Shown here one piece after another: positions 13,020 to 24,841 of a stretch of DNA of 64,000 nt (the stretch's first letter is position 1; each line of letters begins with the position of its first letter). The notes below the pieces were generated by a model that had not been told where the DNA came from, did no database searches, and saw only the letters and a list, made by a program, of their open reading frames with translations. Made by a program: the position numbers and the translations under genes. This stretch comes from Lycorma delicatula. Taxonomy: Eukaryota; Arthropoda; Insecta; Hemiptera; Fulgoridae. Where the stretch lies: the NCBI RefSeq assembly GCF_047948215.1, contig NC_134460.1, positions 17,190,501 to 17,254,500 on the forward strand. Direction: 5' to 3'.

Positions 13020-14630
13020 TGAGTGGTTTTGAAATGAAAAATTTGTTAAATCAAACTGTCACGAAAATGTGTAGATTCAGTGAATAATTCTTGTTGCGTT
13101 TGTGGTGAAATAACATTTTGGTCACAGAAACGCAATCTGATGCCTTTTGTGAGGATTGCCTATCAGCATTATTTTGGTATGAAGGTAGGGGCTACCTTCA
13201 GGTAGGGGTATGATAAGTCATGGGCTCCACATATATGATGCAACTCTTGTTCAGTTTTATTACGGGATTGGCTGAAAAATAAAAAAAACTATCTATAGCT
13301 TTTGCTGTGTCTAAGAGTTGGCGGGAGCCTACAAATCATACAGATAACGGCTATTTCTGCTCGACTCTACCTATAAAGGCAGGATTTTCAATGAAGAAAA
13401 ATTAGTGCAATATCCTTCTAATCTTCCGTCTGCTATTCGACATATTCCACATTCAGATAGTTTATCAGATTTTATTCCACCCCCAAAATTATGGGCAAGA
13501 CTACAGCAATGGAATCTTCTCCACCGTGATGTCGGGGTCTCACAGTACAGCCATCGTCATAGGGATGTGCTTCGTTTTTTTTTTGAGAAGAAAAACAATC
13601 TTGTTGTTTGTTATGACGTTATGGTTTGATGAAATGTTTGAATCTCAATCATGATCCAACTGATTGGAAGCTATTCATAGACTCCACCAAGCTTAGCCTG
13701 AAAGCTGTACTACTTCACAACAGCAACCGTCTTCCTTCTACCCCTGTTGGTCATGCAGTTCACATGAAGGAGACTTATGTAAACATAACAATCCTCCTAG
13801 ACTCAAATATGCTGAACACGAATGGAAAACGTGTGGCGATCTAAAGGTCATCTCTGAACTCTTAGGAATACAACTGGAGTACACTAAACATTACTGCGGT
13901 TTATGTATATGGGACAGCAGGGATAGCAAATCAAATTATATTCAAGCAGACTGTCCTGCAAGAAATCTTAACTCTAGCGAGAAAAATGTCGTTGCCGAGC
14001 CTCTCTTGGAACCAAAAAATGTTCTCCTCCACCCCTTCAAAATAAAGCTGAGTATGTTGAAAAATTCTGTCAAAAGTATAACCAAGAAGGACAGACCTCC
14101 AAATATAAAAGAGACAAATTTCCTACATTAAGTGATGCAAAAGTTAAGCAACGTATTTTTGCTGGGCTACAAATTCGACAACTTGTAAAGGATCCTATGT
14201 CCTTTCGAAGGGGAAAGAAAAGGAAGCTTGGGAAGCCTTAAAGGGAGTCATTCATGGATGTTTAGACAACAAAAGACATGAAAATTACAGTCAGATGGTG
14301 ACAGTACTTCTGCAAAAATACCATCAACTCGGATGCAACATGTCCCTTAAAATCCATTTTCTCCACTCACACCTGGTCTTTTCCCTCATATTTGTGAAGT
14401 TGTTACTGATGAACATGGAGAAAGATTCCATCAGGATATTTATGTAATGGAACAAAGATATCAGGGTCGTTAGAATGAAGCAATGCTTGCGGATTACTGC
14501 TGGTCTGTATGCAGAGATGCTCCGGAATTCACAAGAGGAAAGCCAAAAGACAACGATCTCATGAGCCACCACATGAGTTTCTTCAGAATCAATCAACTTC
14601 TAGCTATTCTTTCATCAATTAAGAACTCTT
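13020..14630 (+). pseudogene. Decayed Cys-rich ORF of a widespread arthropod transposon family
   Basis: Segments in different frames match a repetitive protein I have met in many arthropod genomes but cannot assign to a named superfamily. Near 13090-13350 there is a Cys-rich start (CCVCGE-like), then SWAPHI, a WREP motif and YFCST. Near 13400-13540 come LPSAIRHIPHSDSL and PPPKLWARLQQWN. The segment at 13626-13844 reads MKCLNLNHDPTDWKLFIDS. Past 14300 the NMSLKIHFLHSHL, DEHGERFHQDI and RYQGR-like motifs appear. Several stops and frameshifts interrupt it, for example at the end of each segment. It is a dead copy; the minus-strand frames here are shadows. Confidence 0.7.
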
Positions 14631-14913
14631 AGAATGTAACCGTCATTAAAAAATGTCAAATGATCTTTCTATGTTGTTGGTATACGTAATTAAAATGTTT
14701 CGTTTTCTCTTAATCCGTTAAAATAAAATACTTTCATCTATAGTATATCACAGAAAATAGGGATAATAAAAAATGTTCTTTGTCATATTCGTTTTTCTCA
14801 ACCCAAAATTAGTAAGATTTGACTCATGAAGTGAAGGAAATATTAAAAAAGAATTTTTGTTGGGCAATGTAATGAGTGTCCATAGGATCTATATATATTT
14901 TTATACGTAGAAA

Positions 14914-15150
14914 CCCACCGGGTTGGTCTGGTGGTGAACTCGTCATCACAAATCAGCTGATTTGGAAGTTGAGAGTTCTAAGCTTCAAATCCTTTTATAC
15001 GGATTTGAATACTAGATCGTAGATACCAGTGTCCCTTTGGTGGTTGGATTTCAATTAACCACACATCTCAGGAACGGTCAACTTGAGACTGCACAAGACT
15101 ACACTTTATTTACAATCATACATATTATCCTCATTTATCCTATAAATAAA
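14914..15150 (+). mobile_element. tRNA-derived SINE family S2, best copy
   Basis: The head shows a box-A-like TTGGTCTGGTGG at about 14923-14934 and a weak box B, GCTTCAAATCC, at about 14982-14992. The body has the family marks TTTATACGGATTTGAATACTAG and AACCACACATCTCAGGAAC, and the sequence ends near an AT-rich (TAAA)-like tail. Other copies are at 11755-12010 (-), 25315-25535 (+) and 48250-48497 (-). Confidence 0.8.
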
Positions 15151-16822
15151 TACATTATAGTGATGATTTCGGGGCCTAAACAGATAAAGAAAGAAATCAC
15201 TGAGAAAGAAGTAAAAAAAAAAATGAGTTTGCAAATAAACCTGACTTGTTTTTATTTCAACAAACATCTTTAAAATTCCTCAATTGATCAGTAGAAATAA
15301 AAGATTTAAAAACAGTAACCAAAAACAAATATTTAAAAAAATTATCTTGAGAAAATACCTATTACTTACGTGAATAAAGTACTATATTTTGCTGACTAAA
15401 GATTTCTGTCTCACCTGAAAGAAAAAAAAAAAATTAGATAATCATAAAATTATTTTACGTATTTAAAAATAGTAATAAACAATGAATGAAAAAATATAAT
15501 TAAAATTACTTTCATACTTTACATACTGAAGTTTCTATGTTTTATTCAATTATTTACATTATGAATAATTCATTATTAAGCTTTATTTTAACCTTTAAAT
15601 GTATAAATCTATCTATTCACTGAAGAGTCCTACACAGGAGTCATCGTAAATCATTTACCACTTTAATCGATTATTTTACCTGCACTGGGGGAAAAATCAT
15701 TTACATATCCGTTACTAGGAAAAATAAATCATGAATAATCATTAGATACCACTTTTTTTAAGTTCGCTTAAGTATAATAAGAATTACTGACGTTAATAAA
15801 TAACTAAATAAATAATTTATTCAATAACTTAGGTAAATACAGTAATATAAAACTAAATGCGCTATAAAAACGAAATACTACCCTATAAATAGGAGAAATG
15901 TGTTTTTTCTTATATTTATGAAATCTTGTATTTTATATGAAACCTAAAAAAAAATATTGTTAATATTACTTCTTTTCACCTTGTTAAACGACCACTTTTA
16001 TAGATATCGATGGGTGGTTACTTCATGAAACTGGTTTCACAGTAAATAATATACATAATACGTTATTCACCTACACAACCCAATACTCACATACCCACCC
16101 ACACGCACATTTCCATACAAATAATTCTATTTTCGATAAAGAAAACAAAAATATTTTTGCACTTCGCTTACCGAATACAGAACGTTGGTTTTTTACGAGA
16201 TTAAAAAAAACAGTATTGTAATGATGCAAATACAGTACTAATTAAAAAAAAAAAATTATTTACTTTTTGTATTTAATTAAAGTTCTATATTGATAAAATT
16301 TTACTTTCCAGGCGAATATAGCTAGAATAGTTACATTAAAAGGGAGAGTATGGTGATCACGTTAAAAATGGGGTACCGGGTAATTTTTGCAAATTCATTT
16401 TAAGGTCCAATTAGTTCATTTAGACAAGAAAAACATATATATGTATAAATTTGTGTACTTATATACATATGTATGTTGTACATAATTTGATGCTTTTGCT
16501 CCTATAGCTCAGGATTGACGAACCGATTTTTTCAATTTTGTCTCTAATAATTCAATATATGAAGCATTGATCATATTTTTTTTCAAATTTCGTTTGGTTG
16601 CTGGAGGAAAATCGTGAAAAACAAATTTTGATTTTCTTCACAGGTATTTTAGAGGAAACTTTATTAAAGCAAATTTGTTACCTGTAATGCATATACAAAT
16701 AACTCAAAAAATAATTAAAAAAATAAACCAAAATTTCTTAAAATAATACATATTTTTTGTTCTGTTTCTCTATCTTTCATTGATTTAAATATTTTTCAAA
16801 ATTTTTTGTAAGATAATACTTC

Positions 16823-16870
<48 letters not shown>

Positions 16871-17247
16871 CATATACATATATAATATTAAGAAATGTCA
16901 ACAATCTTTTAAAATTATAGACCCGAACCTAGAATGCAGATGAGTTTTTAAATATTTTCTTTGTCTTATTTAGCCTTTACTGAAAGGAGTTTACAGAAAA
17001 ATTTACTTAAGCCAAATTTGTAAAGCTTAACCTGTGCATGTACCTTTAGAAAAAGTTTTCTTAAAATTTATTCTTCACCTCTTAAAAATTATATATATAT
17101 ATTTATATACATATTAATAACCGGGAAATTTATGCATATTCTGTTACATTAACTTCATTTGTTAAAAAAAGCACTTTTTATACATTTTAGACAACTTTAT
17201 TGCAAATTTAAAAAATGGTACATATAATTCATGTTCATTATATGACT
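15151..17247. other. AT-rich spacer with weak repeat traces
   Basis: No gene recognised. At 16500-16720 a LINE/SINE-tail-like stretch (CTCAGGATTGACGAACCGATTTTT) is followed by a segment that resembles 16985-17045: both carry a TTTATTAAAGCAAATTTGT-like core. A (TA)n tract lies at 16826-16868. Confidence 0.4.
16826..16868. repeat. (TA)n microsatellite
   Basis: A TA dinucleotide tract of about 43 bp. Confidence 0.95.
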
Positions 17248-17667
17248 TATACATGTTTGGAGCGTCGCTTTATATGGAAGTGAAACTTGGACGATCGGGG
17301 TATCTGAGAAGAAAAGATTAAAAGCTTTTGAAATGCGATGCTATAGGAGAATGTTAAAAATCAGGAGGGTGAATAAAGTAACAAATGAAGAGGTGTTGCG
17401 GCAAATCGATAAAGAAAGAAGCGTTTTGAAAAATATATATAAAAAAAGAGACAGACTTATAGGCCACATATTAAGGCATCCTGGAATAGTCACTTTAATA
17501 TTAGAGGGTCAGGTAGAAGGAAAAAATTGTGTAGGCAAGCAACGTTTGGAATATGTAAAACAAATTGTTAAGGATGGGGATGTAGGGGGTATACCGAAAT
17601 GAAACGACTAGCACTAGATAGGGAATCTTGGAGAGCTGCATCAAACCAGTCAAATGATGACAAAAAA
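17248..17667 (+). mobile_element. 5'-truncated RTE-like LINE insertion
   Basis: The insert carries the last part of an RTE-type ORF2 and ends with the QSNDD-like C terminus and an A-rich tail. Motifs are ALYGSETWTIG, then EAFEMRCYRRMLKIR, VTNEEVLRQI and RLIGHILRHPG. It is about 420 bp and homologous to the insertion at 59328-60012, but shorter. A near-perfect TSD, TATATGACT, flanks it at 17239-17247 and 17668-17676, and similarity continues for a few bases beyond. A frame break occurs near 17570-17600. It lacks the RT core and endonuclease, so it is dead on arrival. Confidence 0.8.
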
Positions 17668-18182
17668 TATATGACTCACAAACATTTTTTAATATGTTAT
17701 TAACCAGTGAACAACTTAATGATTTGTTTATTCGTCAAAAATGTTAATAATTTTCTGTATCATAAAAGCTAATGTTACTAAATCAAGAATAGATAAATCA
17801 CAAAGAAGTTCTTTACAAGAATTAAAGAGTCTATATCAAAATATATATGGTTTTAAGTTTGTTAAGGAATTTATTCAAATTTTATTGTTATAGTAATGGC
17901 TACACATAATAATATATTAAGTTTTTATTATATTACACATGTCAGTAATGAGGGTATTCATTAATTTATTACATTATATTTTTAACTATTTTTAATACTA
18001 CATGGAAGATATTTAAGATCGTGGATTGGGAGGAACATTGAGCGTTCAGTAATAAGTACGCATGCTCAGATCAGCACTCTTAACAATTAAGCAGAATTGT
18101 ATAAGAAATTTGTCCCGAACAAAGTAATATCTTTTACAAAAAAAGGGAAAAAATGTTTTCATATACTCGTAAATATGAGGAC

Positions 18183-18633
18183 AAGACATATTTTACTTAC
18201 AAATATTATCTTTATTAATCTCTTGGGTTAACCAATCAACTATACAAACTTATAAATTATATTCACTACGTTTCACTTATTCTCTAAGCTTCCTCAGGTA
18301 ACAAAATGCATTCATACACACATCATACAAAATTCTCTTACATATGTAGTGAATTTAATTTATATGTTCGTATAGTTGGTCGGCTTCCGTAGCACTAGTG
18401 GTAGCGTCTCGGCCTTTCATCCGAAGGTCCCGGGTTCGAAACCCGGTCAGGCATGACATTTTTACACACGTTACAAATCATTCATCTCATCTTCTGAAGC
18501 AAATACCTAACGGAGCAAAAACGGTGGTCCCGGAGGTTAAACAAAAAAAGAAAAAGAAAAAAGTTTGTATAGTTAGTTGATTGGTTAACCCAAGAGATTA
18601 ATAAAGATAATATTTGTAAGTAAAATATGTCTT
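18183..18633. repeat. Foldback (long inverted repeat) element, right arm split by a SINE
   Basis: The left arm at 18183-18269 is complementary to the right arm, which lies in two pieces, 18346-18377 and about 18575-18633. The outer ~60 bp pair almost perfectly (for example AAGACATATTTTACTTACAA with TTGTAAGTAAAATATGTCTT). The inner 32 bp pair with 3 mismatches by eye. The loop is about 76 bp (18270-18345). Removing the 18378-18562 SINE and one TSD copy gives a ~255 bp hairpin. No flanking TSD was found for the foldback itself. Confidence 0.85.
18378..18562 (+). mobile_element. tRNA-derived SINE family S3
   Basis: The head has box A TAGCACTAGTGG at 18390-18401 and a near-canonical box B, GGGTTCGAAACC, at 18432-18443. 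The tRNA-like part is well preserved up to CCCGGTCAGGC. The body ends GGTCCCGGAGGTTAAAC and is followed by an A/G-rich tail. TSDs are GTTCGTATAGTT (18366-18377) and GTTTGTATAGTT (18563-18574), with one mismatch. It is inserted in the right arm of the foldback at 18183-18633. A 60-codon frame across it is a by-product. Confidence 0.9.
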
Positions 18634-18752
18634 ATTATATTTAATTGTATCCAATCAAGAGAAAAATAAACTTAAATAGATTACAATTAAATTAATATTC
18701 ATATATGTACGATATATATATATATGTATATATGTATATATGTATATATGTA

Positions 18753-18789
<37 letters not shown>

Positions 18790-20719
18790 AAAATAGAAAA
18801 CTTTATTTTTTTCCATCATCTGTGTATAGACCTATTAAAAATCGTATTTAGGTATTAAAGAAAAATATCATGTGACTGCCGTTATTAATTGCTTTATCTT
18901 TGTTCTGTATGAGACGACTTCGGCTGAAGAATGTTTTTAGGTAATAAACCAAAGGAACTTTAAAAGAAGGTAGCAACTTCTTTATTTTAAGGCTTAATGA
19001 GGAATACAGTCCCCAAACAAGGGTGTAATATATCCCTATTTTTAATATAATTAACCTTTTTTTTTTTACTATTCTAAACTGCTGAATTTTAATTGTTTCA
19101 ATTTTTTTATTTTTTTATTTTCCTTTATACAAATGAAGAAAATTTTAAAAACTTATAAGAGTTAGTGTTATTAAAACCTCTCCATCATAACAAATAATTT
19201 TACTGATTTTTCAAACTTTTCATAGTTTCATATTAACAACCTGAAAATTATTTTTAATTTGATTATTTTTCTATAGAAGTGTTATAATACCCCAAAAGGG
19301 CTATTCAAAACCATCTCATCTTTTGAGATGATTTAATTAGATTATTATTGTAAGGTAAAACAGAGTACAGAATTTATGTAATATAGCATTCAATTTGTGA
19401 AAAACTTTATACCATTTTACCGGTTGTAGAAGAAATCATTCTAAAATTCTTATTTTAATAATAGATTCTCCCAATTTTTTTAAAGAAAGAAGTAGGATAA
19501 AGTTGAAATAGTAATATTCATCACTAGAGAAAGAATTCAATTTTAAGTTCTATACGAGTGCCAATAAAATTCAACAACATCGTTGCCATCAGTTTTTTTT
19601 ATAATTAATTAAAATCCTCTTAGTTAACGATGAAAAAAAATTAATTTAGTTTAATTAACATAGATTATTTAAATGGATGTTTTTTTATTCTTGATCGACA
19701 GCAAGGATATAAGTAAAAAGATCGTAAACGTATGAATGAAATGTTTTCAAATAAATACTGAGATTACAAAGTATGATTAAACTGCAGTCCTCTAAATCAT
19801 ATCATTATCAAAGGTAACGGAATTGTAAAAAAAAAACCAATAATTACGGATAAAAGTACGAAATTTTACATTTTTATCTTATGATATTCATTTTTAGAAA
19901 AACAATTGGATAAACAGATAGTAATTACTCGATCTTTATTAATAATAAATAATCTTTATTGCAATAACACCATATAAAAGACAAAAAGTAAAATAAATTT
20001 TACTTACACGCTTCATTCACTTATTTAAAAAAAAAATTAAATTAAATACTTAAAATCTTTTTTCATTACCGTGTTAAAACGCGATGTAAATAAATTTTAC
20101 TAAACAATAGAAACTAATATAATTCAAATTATAGTGGAAAAAACGGAATAATAAAAATAAGCGAGTAAAATGTTTTTAAAAAATTCTTGAAGTTAATATT
20201 TTAAAAATACAATCCTAACAGAGAAAAGTCATTAAATACAAAAAATATAAAAAAGTATTTATTAAATACTAAGGAGTATTAAAACAACAACAGAAATGAA
20301 TGAAAATATAAGAACGTTTTAAAATATACGTAATAATAATAAAAGAGTGATTAAATTTCTAAGACATTTCACACAAGAATAAATAGGCGTTAGGGTTACC
20401 TTTATTTAATGTGTAAAGGAAAATTAAAGAAAAATATTTCTACCTTAATGATATCATTAACGTTTTCAAAGGTAATTTAATGTTTAAAAAGTCTTTTTAA
20501 AAGACCATCTTGTAATAAAAAATAAATATGACGTCTTAAATTGGTTATATTTCTTTATAATTTACGAGTATAAAAACCTCTTCATTAAATAAAACGCGAA
20601 AAAAATACAACAAAATTATTTTACGTAAATTCAAATAAATATGCACAGTAAATAATTATTTATGAATATTTCGTTGATAAATTCTTTCAATTAAATTATC
20701 TGGAAAACATTATACCGGG
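18634..20719. other. AT-rich spacer
   Basis: No gene recognised. It starts with a TATATATG-unit microsatellite at 18712-18786. A small hairpin, CATCTCA / TGAGATG, lies near 19313-19332. Confidence 0.5.
18712..18786. repeat. TATATATG / TA compound microsatellite
   Basis: About five 8-bp TATATATG-type units run into a (TA)n tract. Confidence 0.9.
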
Positions 20720-21606
20720 AAGCTACGAGGCTTAGGTTCTACACTTTCGCCATAACATACCTCCAAGGTTGTCATACTGCCTTCTGTGAACGCATGCTTA
20801 CAGTAAGTACGTCTACGGTCACGTGTGCGAAATTTTATCCCGATCGCGTCATTTGCCTTTCAGCTATTACAGTGTATACATGTTCATTTCGGTAACTGTT
20901 TGCACCAAGGAAGACAAGCAACGATCATATTTCTCCGGTCGGAGGGTGTGAAAGGGCTGAAATTCGTTGAAGAATTTTATCACAATACAGAAACAGTGCT
21001 TTATCACTTAAAAGTGCTTTTCTCGTGAATCATGAAGTTTAAGAGTGACCGGACGAGAGTGGCGCACGAAGGAGCAGGGCTCGCCAACCTCCAACACGGT
21101 CAAGAAGATACAGTAAGTTCGAAAGATGGTCACGGTGAATAGACGAGTTACCAGCAATGAGGTAAAGACTTCTTTGAACATTAGTCACGGTTCTGCCTAT
21201 CAAATCATCCGGGACGAGCGCGGTTTCTGTAAAATCTGCGCGCGATGGCTACCAAGACACGGCTCGCTACACCGTTCAAACCATCAACAAGTTGAATTTT
21301 GAATATTGAAATACCCTCCCTATAGTCCAGATCTTGCTCCTCTCTCTTTCATCTGTTTTGGCTGCTTAAGGATGCTGTGCGAGGTCGTCAATTTTCTGCA
21401 GACCTAGATGTCCAGGAAGTGGTGCAAAAGTAACTAACTAAAACCTACTTCTTGGAATACGCAAGCTTGTGGACCGCTGGACCAAGTGCACTGACAAGGG
21501 AAGTGACTGTGTAGAAAAATGATGTTAAATTTTGAACCCCTACCATTGTGTAAATAAATTGCAGAACGAAAAGACTAGAAAATTTTTTGATTCGTCCTCG
21601 TGTAAG
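20720..21606 (+). pseudogene. Internally deleted mariner-like transposon
   Basis: The 5' half, in shifting frames, matches the DNA-binding part of a mariner (SETMAR-type) transposase: IIFLRSEGVKGLK near 20930, SDRTRVAHE near 21040, and an ISHGSAYQIIRDERGF-like segment near 21170-21230 followed by CARW. The sequence then jumps at about 21300 to the C-terminal YPPYSPDLAPLSF segment. A KTYFLEYA-like and LVDRWTKC-like tail follows. The region that should carry the first two catalytic Asp residues is missing, so this is a deletion derivative. An ACGAGG/CCTCGT pair near 20726 and 21595 may be the terminal repeats; that is uncertain. Confidence 0.7.
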
Positions 21607-23120
21607 AAATTATTTTCTGCTTTAGAAGAACATAACCTAAAAATAATTCTATTTAAATTGCCCATTTGGTGAAGACTACACAAAAAAACGTACTATATAA
21701 TCTTGAGCATACATTAAAAAAATGCATACGGATCTAATAGAAAGAATAAGAAGGATCTAATAGAATTCTAAATCCTTTACTTAAAAAAAAACGATGAAAA
21801 TTAACAATTTCTATAATATGAAATTGGTGTGTGTGTGTGTGTCATTTTTAACAATTTCTAAAATAAATATTGGATGGGAAAATCAATGATTTATAGTGGA
21901 TAAAAGTTCGTACAGTATATTTCACTTATACATGTAAGTGTCATTGAATAATAAAAAGGAACACAGAAAGAGAAAAGGAACACTGAAAGAAGCTAAGTAT
22001 TAGTGTACAAGGAAAAGAATATTAAAAGCAAGTACGTATGATTTTAGGGTATGGTATACATGTGTAAACCACTGTATAGAGGTTAAAGTTCAAATTTTTT
22101 GGAGCTGGCCAATTAGAAGAAACAGCAGCCAAATCTTCTTCACAACAAATGATTGCCAATTATATGAATTACAAATTATTATTCTTACCAATTGAACTCT
22201 TCCGTTTGATAAGGTTTAGGCTTATAGGTAATTAATCCATTTTATTCAACGGTCATAAATTTTCATACTTTACTTTTTTTTTTAAATTACATTATTTAAT
22301 CTAAAATGATTATTTATTTCAAAAAAGATCATTTTGTAGAGCGATTTTAAAAAATAATAATAAAGCGTTCAAAATATTCTACGATAAATAAACTAAGAAA
22401 AAAATTTGTCTGATACTAAATTTCCAATAACGTGAAAACACTCTTATTCGGTAATTGGATGCACTGAAGTTCACTATAATGAGATTCTAAAGTGCTTCTA
22501 GTATATCTTTCTCTCATATTACAAAAAGTTATTATTTTAAGCTTCCACTACAAGCAATCTTCTAAGATTTCAGTACAAGTATTGAGAAAACTCTCCAGCA
22601 ATTTCGATATAATTATACTATTATTAGATTAGTCACGTTACAAATGTGTGCGTCTACGTAATTCTTTGATAAATTACTATCTAATTAAAATATAAATACA
22701 GTAACTACACTAATAATTAGAAGACATTAAATTAGAATTTAATAGGTTTAGTTTAAGATATTTTCTGGATCGAATATTAAAGCCGAAGGCCATTATCTTA
22801 GCAGATTTATGTATTAAATAAAACATGATTGTTAATGAACATATTGAAAAAATCCACACCAGTCCAGTTCATGAATGCGCAGATAAATAAAAATTTTATG
22901 ATCTGCGCATTACACTTTCTAAATTACTGAACTATATTCCTTTGTATCTTAATTCTATAATAATCTGATTAAAAATTACATTATAAAATTACTTCTATAA
23001 TTTTTTTTTCTTGAACTTCAATTGAAGTTTTCTGATATTAAAAATTTTTTTAATGATTAATACCGTAAAACTAGCAAAAAATTAATATTAATAAAAACAT
23101 TTGTACTATATGGCTGTGTT
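21607..23120. other. AT-rich spacer
   Basis: No gene recognised. It contains a short (GT)n run near 21827-21842 and an 11 bp-arm hairpin AATGCGCAGAT / ATCTGCGCATT at 22874-22911. Confidence 0.5.
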
Positions 23121-23870
23121 TTAATTCCTTGTACGAAGTAAAAGAATTATTGTGAACGCGAAAAATTTCGATTTTTAGATCTCAGTGGAAATATCCATTT
23201 TGACCATTCCTGAATCCATTTTGATTGGTTTCGGTGTGACGTCAGTACGTACGTTTGTATGTATTTACGTGCGTATGTATGAATCTCGCATAACTCAAAA
23301 ACGATTTGCCGTAGGATGTTGAAATTTTGGATTTAGGACTCTTTTAACATCTAATTGTGCACCTCCTCTTTTAATTGCAATCGACTGAACAAAAAGTATC
23401 TGTAAAAACCCAAAATCCCCAAAAATTTGGATTTTTGACTTTTTTTTAACTGCAGTAATAAGCCCTCGTTGAGGGGTTTTCAACAATATATCATAAGTGG
23501 TACTTATTTTTATTGGTTCCAAATGAAATAACCAAATGAAATTTTAATTAATGAAATATTTTGGACTTACAAGGGGAAGGAACATCGAATCAAATCAGAC
23601 TTCATATCCTTTTTTTAACTTTTTTTATTTAAATAAAAAATTTAAAATAATTTATGTAATTAAAAAATAAAATAACAATTTAAATATATTGATTTAACCT
23701 CTGAATTAACCTCTGATTGTAAAAAAATACAATAAATAATTCAATAACAATAAAAAGAAAAAATATCAGAAGTTATTAATGAAATAAAATTTTATGTACT
23801 TTTCATTTTAAAAATTTGTATATGTAATTTAATAGGCTTACAAGTAAATCATGTGGTGACCACATCAGAT
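23121..23870 (-). repeat. Family A dispersed repeat, copy 3 (inverted)
   Basis: Read on the minus strand, it is collinear with the copies at 5823 and 8504. It ends at 23121-23145 with CTTCGTACAAGGAATTAAAA and starts at 23870 with CTGATGTGGTCACCACATGAT. This copy has both ends and best shows the palindromic 5' end and the inverted GTAC-AAGGAAT ends. A 75-codon minus frame is a by-product. Confidence 0.75.
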
Positions 23871-24009
23871 TTGGTGAAACATCTGATTATTCGTTTTTGA
23901 TTTCATTTTGTTGATGGTTACATCATAATAATTTAAGAAATATAGTTTTAGGTAGATATAACACTTACATTTATTTACAGAGTAATAAAGGGACTTTTAC
24001 TTTATCCTT

Positions 24010-24112
24010 TACTCTATCTTAGAGTAGAGTAAATAGACTCTAGTAGAGTAAATAGAGTAGAGTAGAGTAAATAGACTTTACTCTATCTTTTACTTTTACT
24101 CTATCCTAATAT
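24010..24112. repeat. AGAGTAGAGTAAATAG minisatellite
   Basis: Short degenerate tandem units of AGTAGAGTAAATAG type occur together with their reverse complement (TTTACTCTATC), so the ~100 bp block is partly self-complementary. Confidence 0.7.
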
Positions 24113-24275
24113 TTCAGATAAGATTGTTGAATTAAAAATTGTAAAAATATTTGATGTTAATGAAAACTAATATTTTAGCAATGGTGTAATTGTCCACTTT
24201 ATTATTAAACAATTGGAGGATCATATCTCACTTTCAAATGAAATTAGTTTAAACCAAGTGCAGCAAAAAATGTAG

Positions 24276-24325
24276 ATATGTAAGTTAATAAGCGTACAAG
24301 GAATCATGTGGTGTCCACATCAGCT
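24276..24325 (-). repeat. Family A terminal fragment
   Basis: About 50 bp match only the 5' end of family A in minus orientation: GCGTACAAGGAATCATG followed by TGGTGTCCACATCAG. It abuts the RTE fragment that begins near 24340. Confidence 0.6.
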
Positions 24326-24339
24326 TGTTTTTAGTTTGT

Positions 24340-24830
24340 TTTTTAAAAATAATAAATATGGCATAAAATATATTACTGAACACTAAACTAAATAGCATAA
24401 CATATTGAAAATGAAAGAATTTGAAAAGTCCTTGAGCCGAAATTCTAAATCGAAGAAACAAAACCGATACAAACAAAGAACTATACAAGAAAATCGAAAA
24501 ACTCTTTGACATGATAAGAAAAAGAAGATTCAGTTTCTAGTGCTACATCAAAGGATTAACCAAAACATACGGAATAAAAAACATCTACATGAACATAAAA
24601 CCTAAGACAAACCGCTTCAAACACATTCAGGAAGATACAAAAGAGAGCTATCACCGATAGACAAAAATTCAGAACGATCCTAAAAATAAAGACCGAAGAT
24701 TTTAAGAAAAGATCTCAGCCAAAAAGCATCCAAGATGTCAGAAGAAAGCAGGAACACTCTTCAGAAAGGATGAAAGAATATTGAAGAAGAGAAAAGAACG
24801 CACATGAAAATAAATTGATGTAACACACCC
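24340..24830 (+). pseudogene. RTE-like LINE ORF2 C-terminal tail, decayed
   Basis: In one frame near 24450-24650 it reads NKELYKKIEKLFDMIRKRRF and then NIKPKTNRFKHIQED. After a frameshift near 24635 it reads RAITDRQKFRTILK. An RRKQEHSSERMKEY segment follows; this is the charged C terminus seen in RTE-type ORF2 proteins. There is an in-frame stop after KEY near 24783. It covers a region downstream of, and overlapping, that of the fragment at 10945-11600. The short inverted repeat CACCCGTAAGCGGGTG at 24826-24841 may mark the 3' UTR. Confidence 0.6.
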
Positions 24831-24841
24831 GTAAGCGGGTG

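Noticed and set aside
18384..18455. Candidate tRNA gene
   Set aside because: A and B boxes are good, but the acceptor stem does not close and the sequence continues into a SINE body with tail and TSD.
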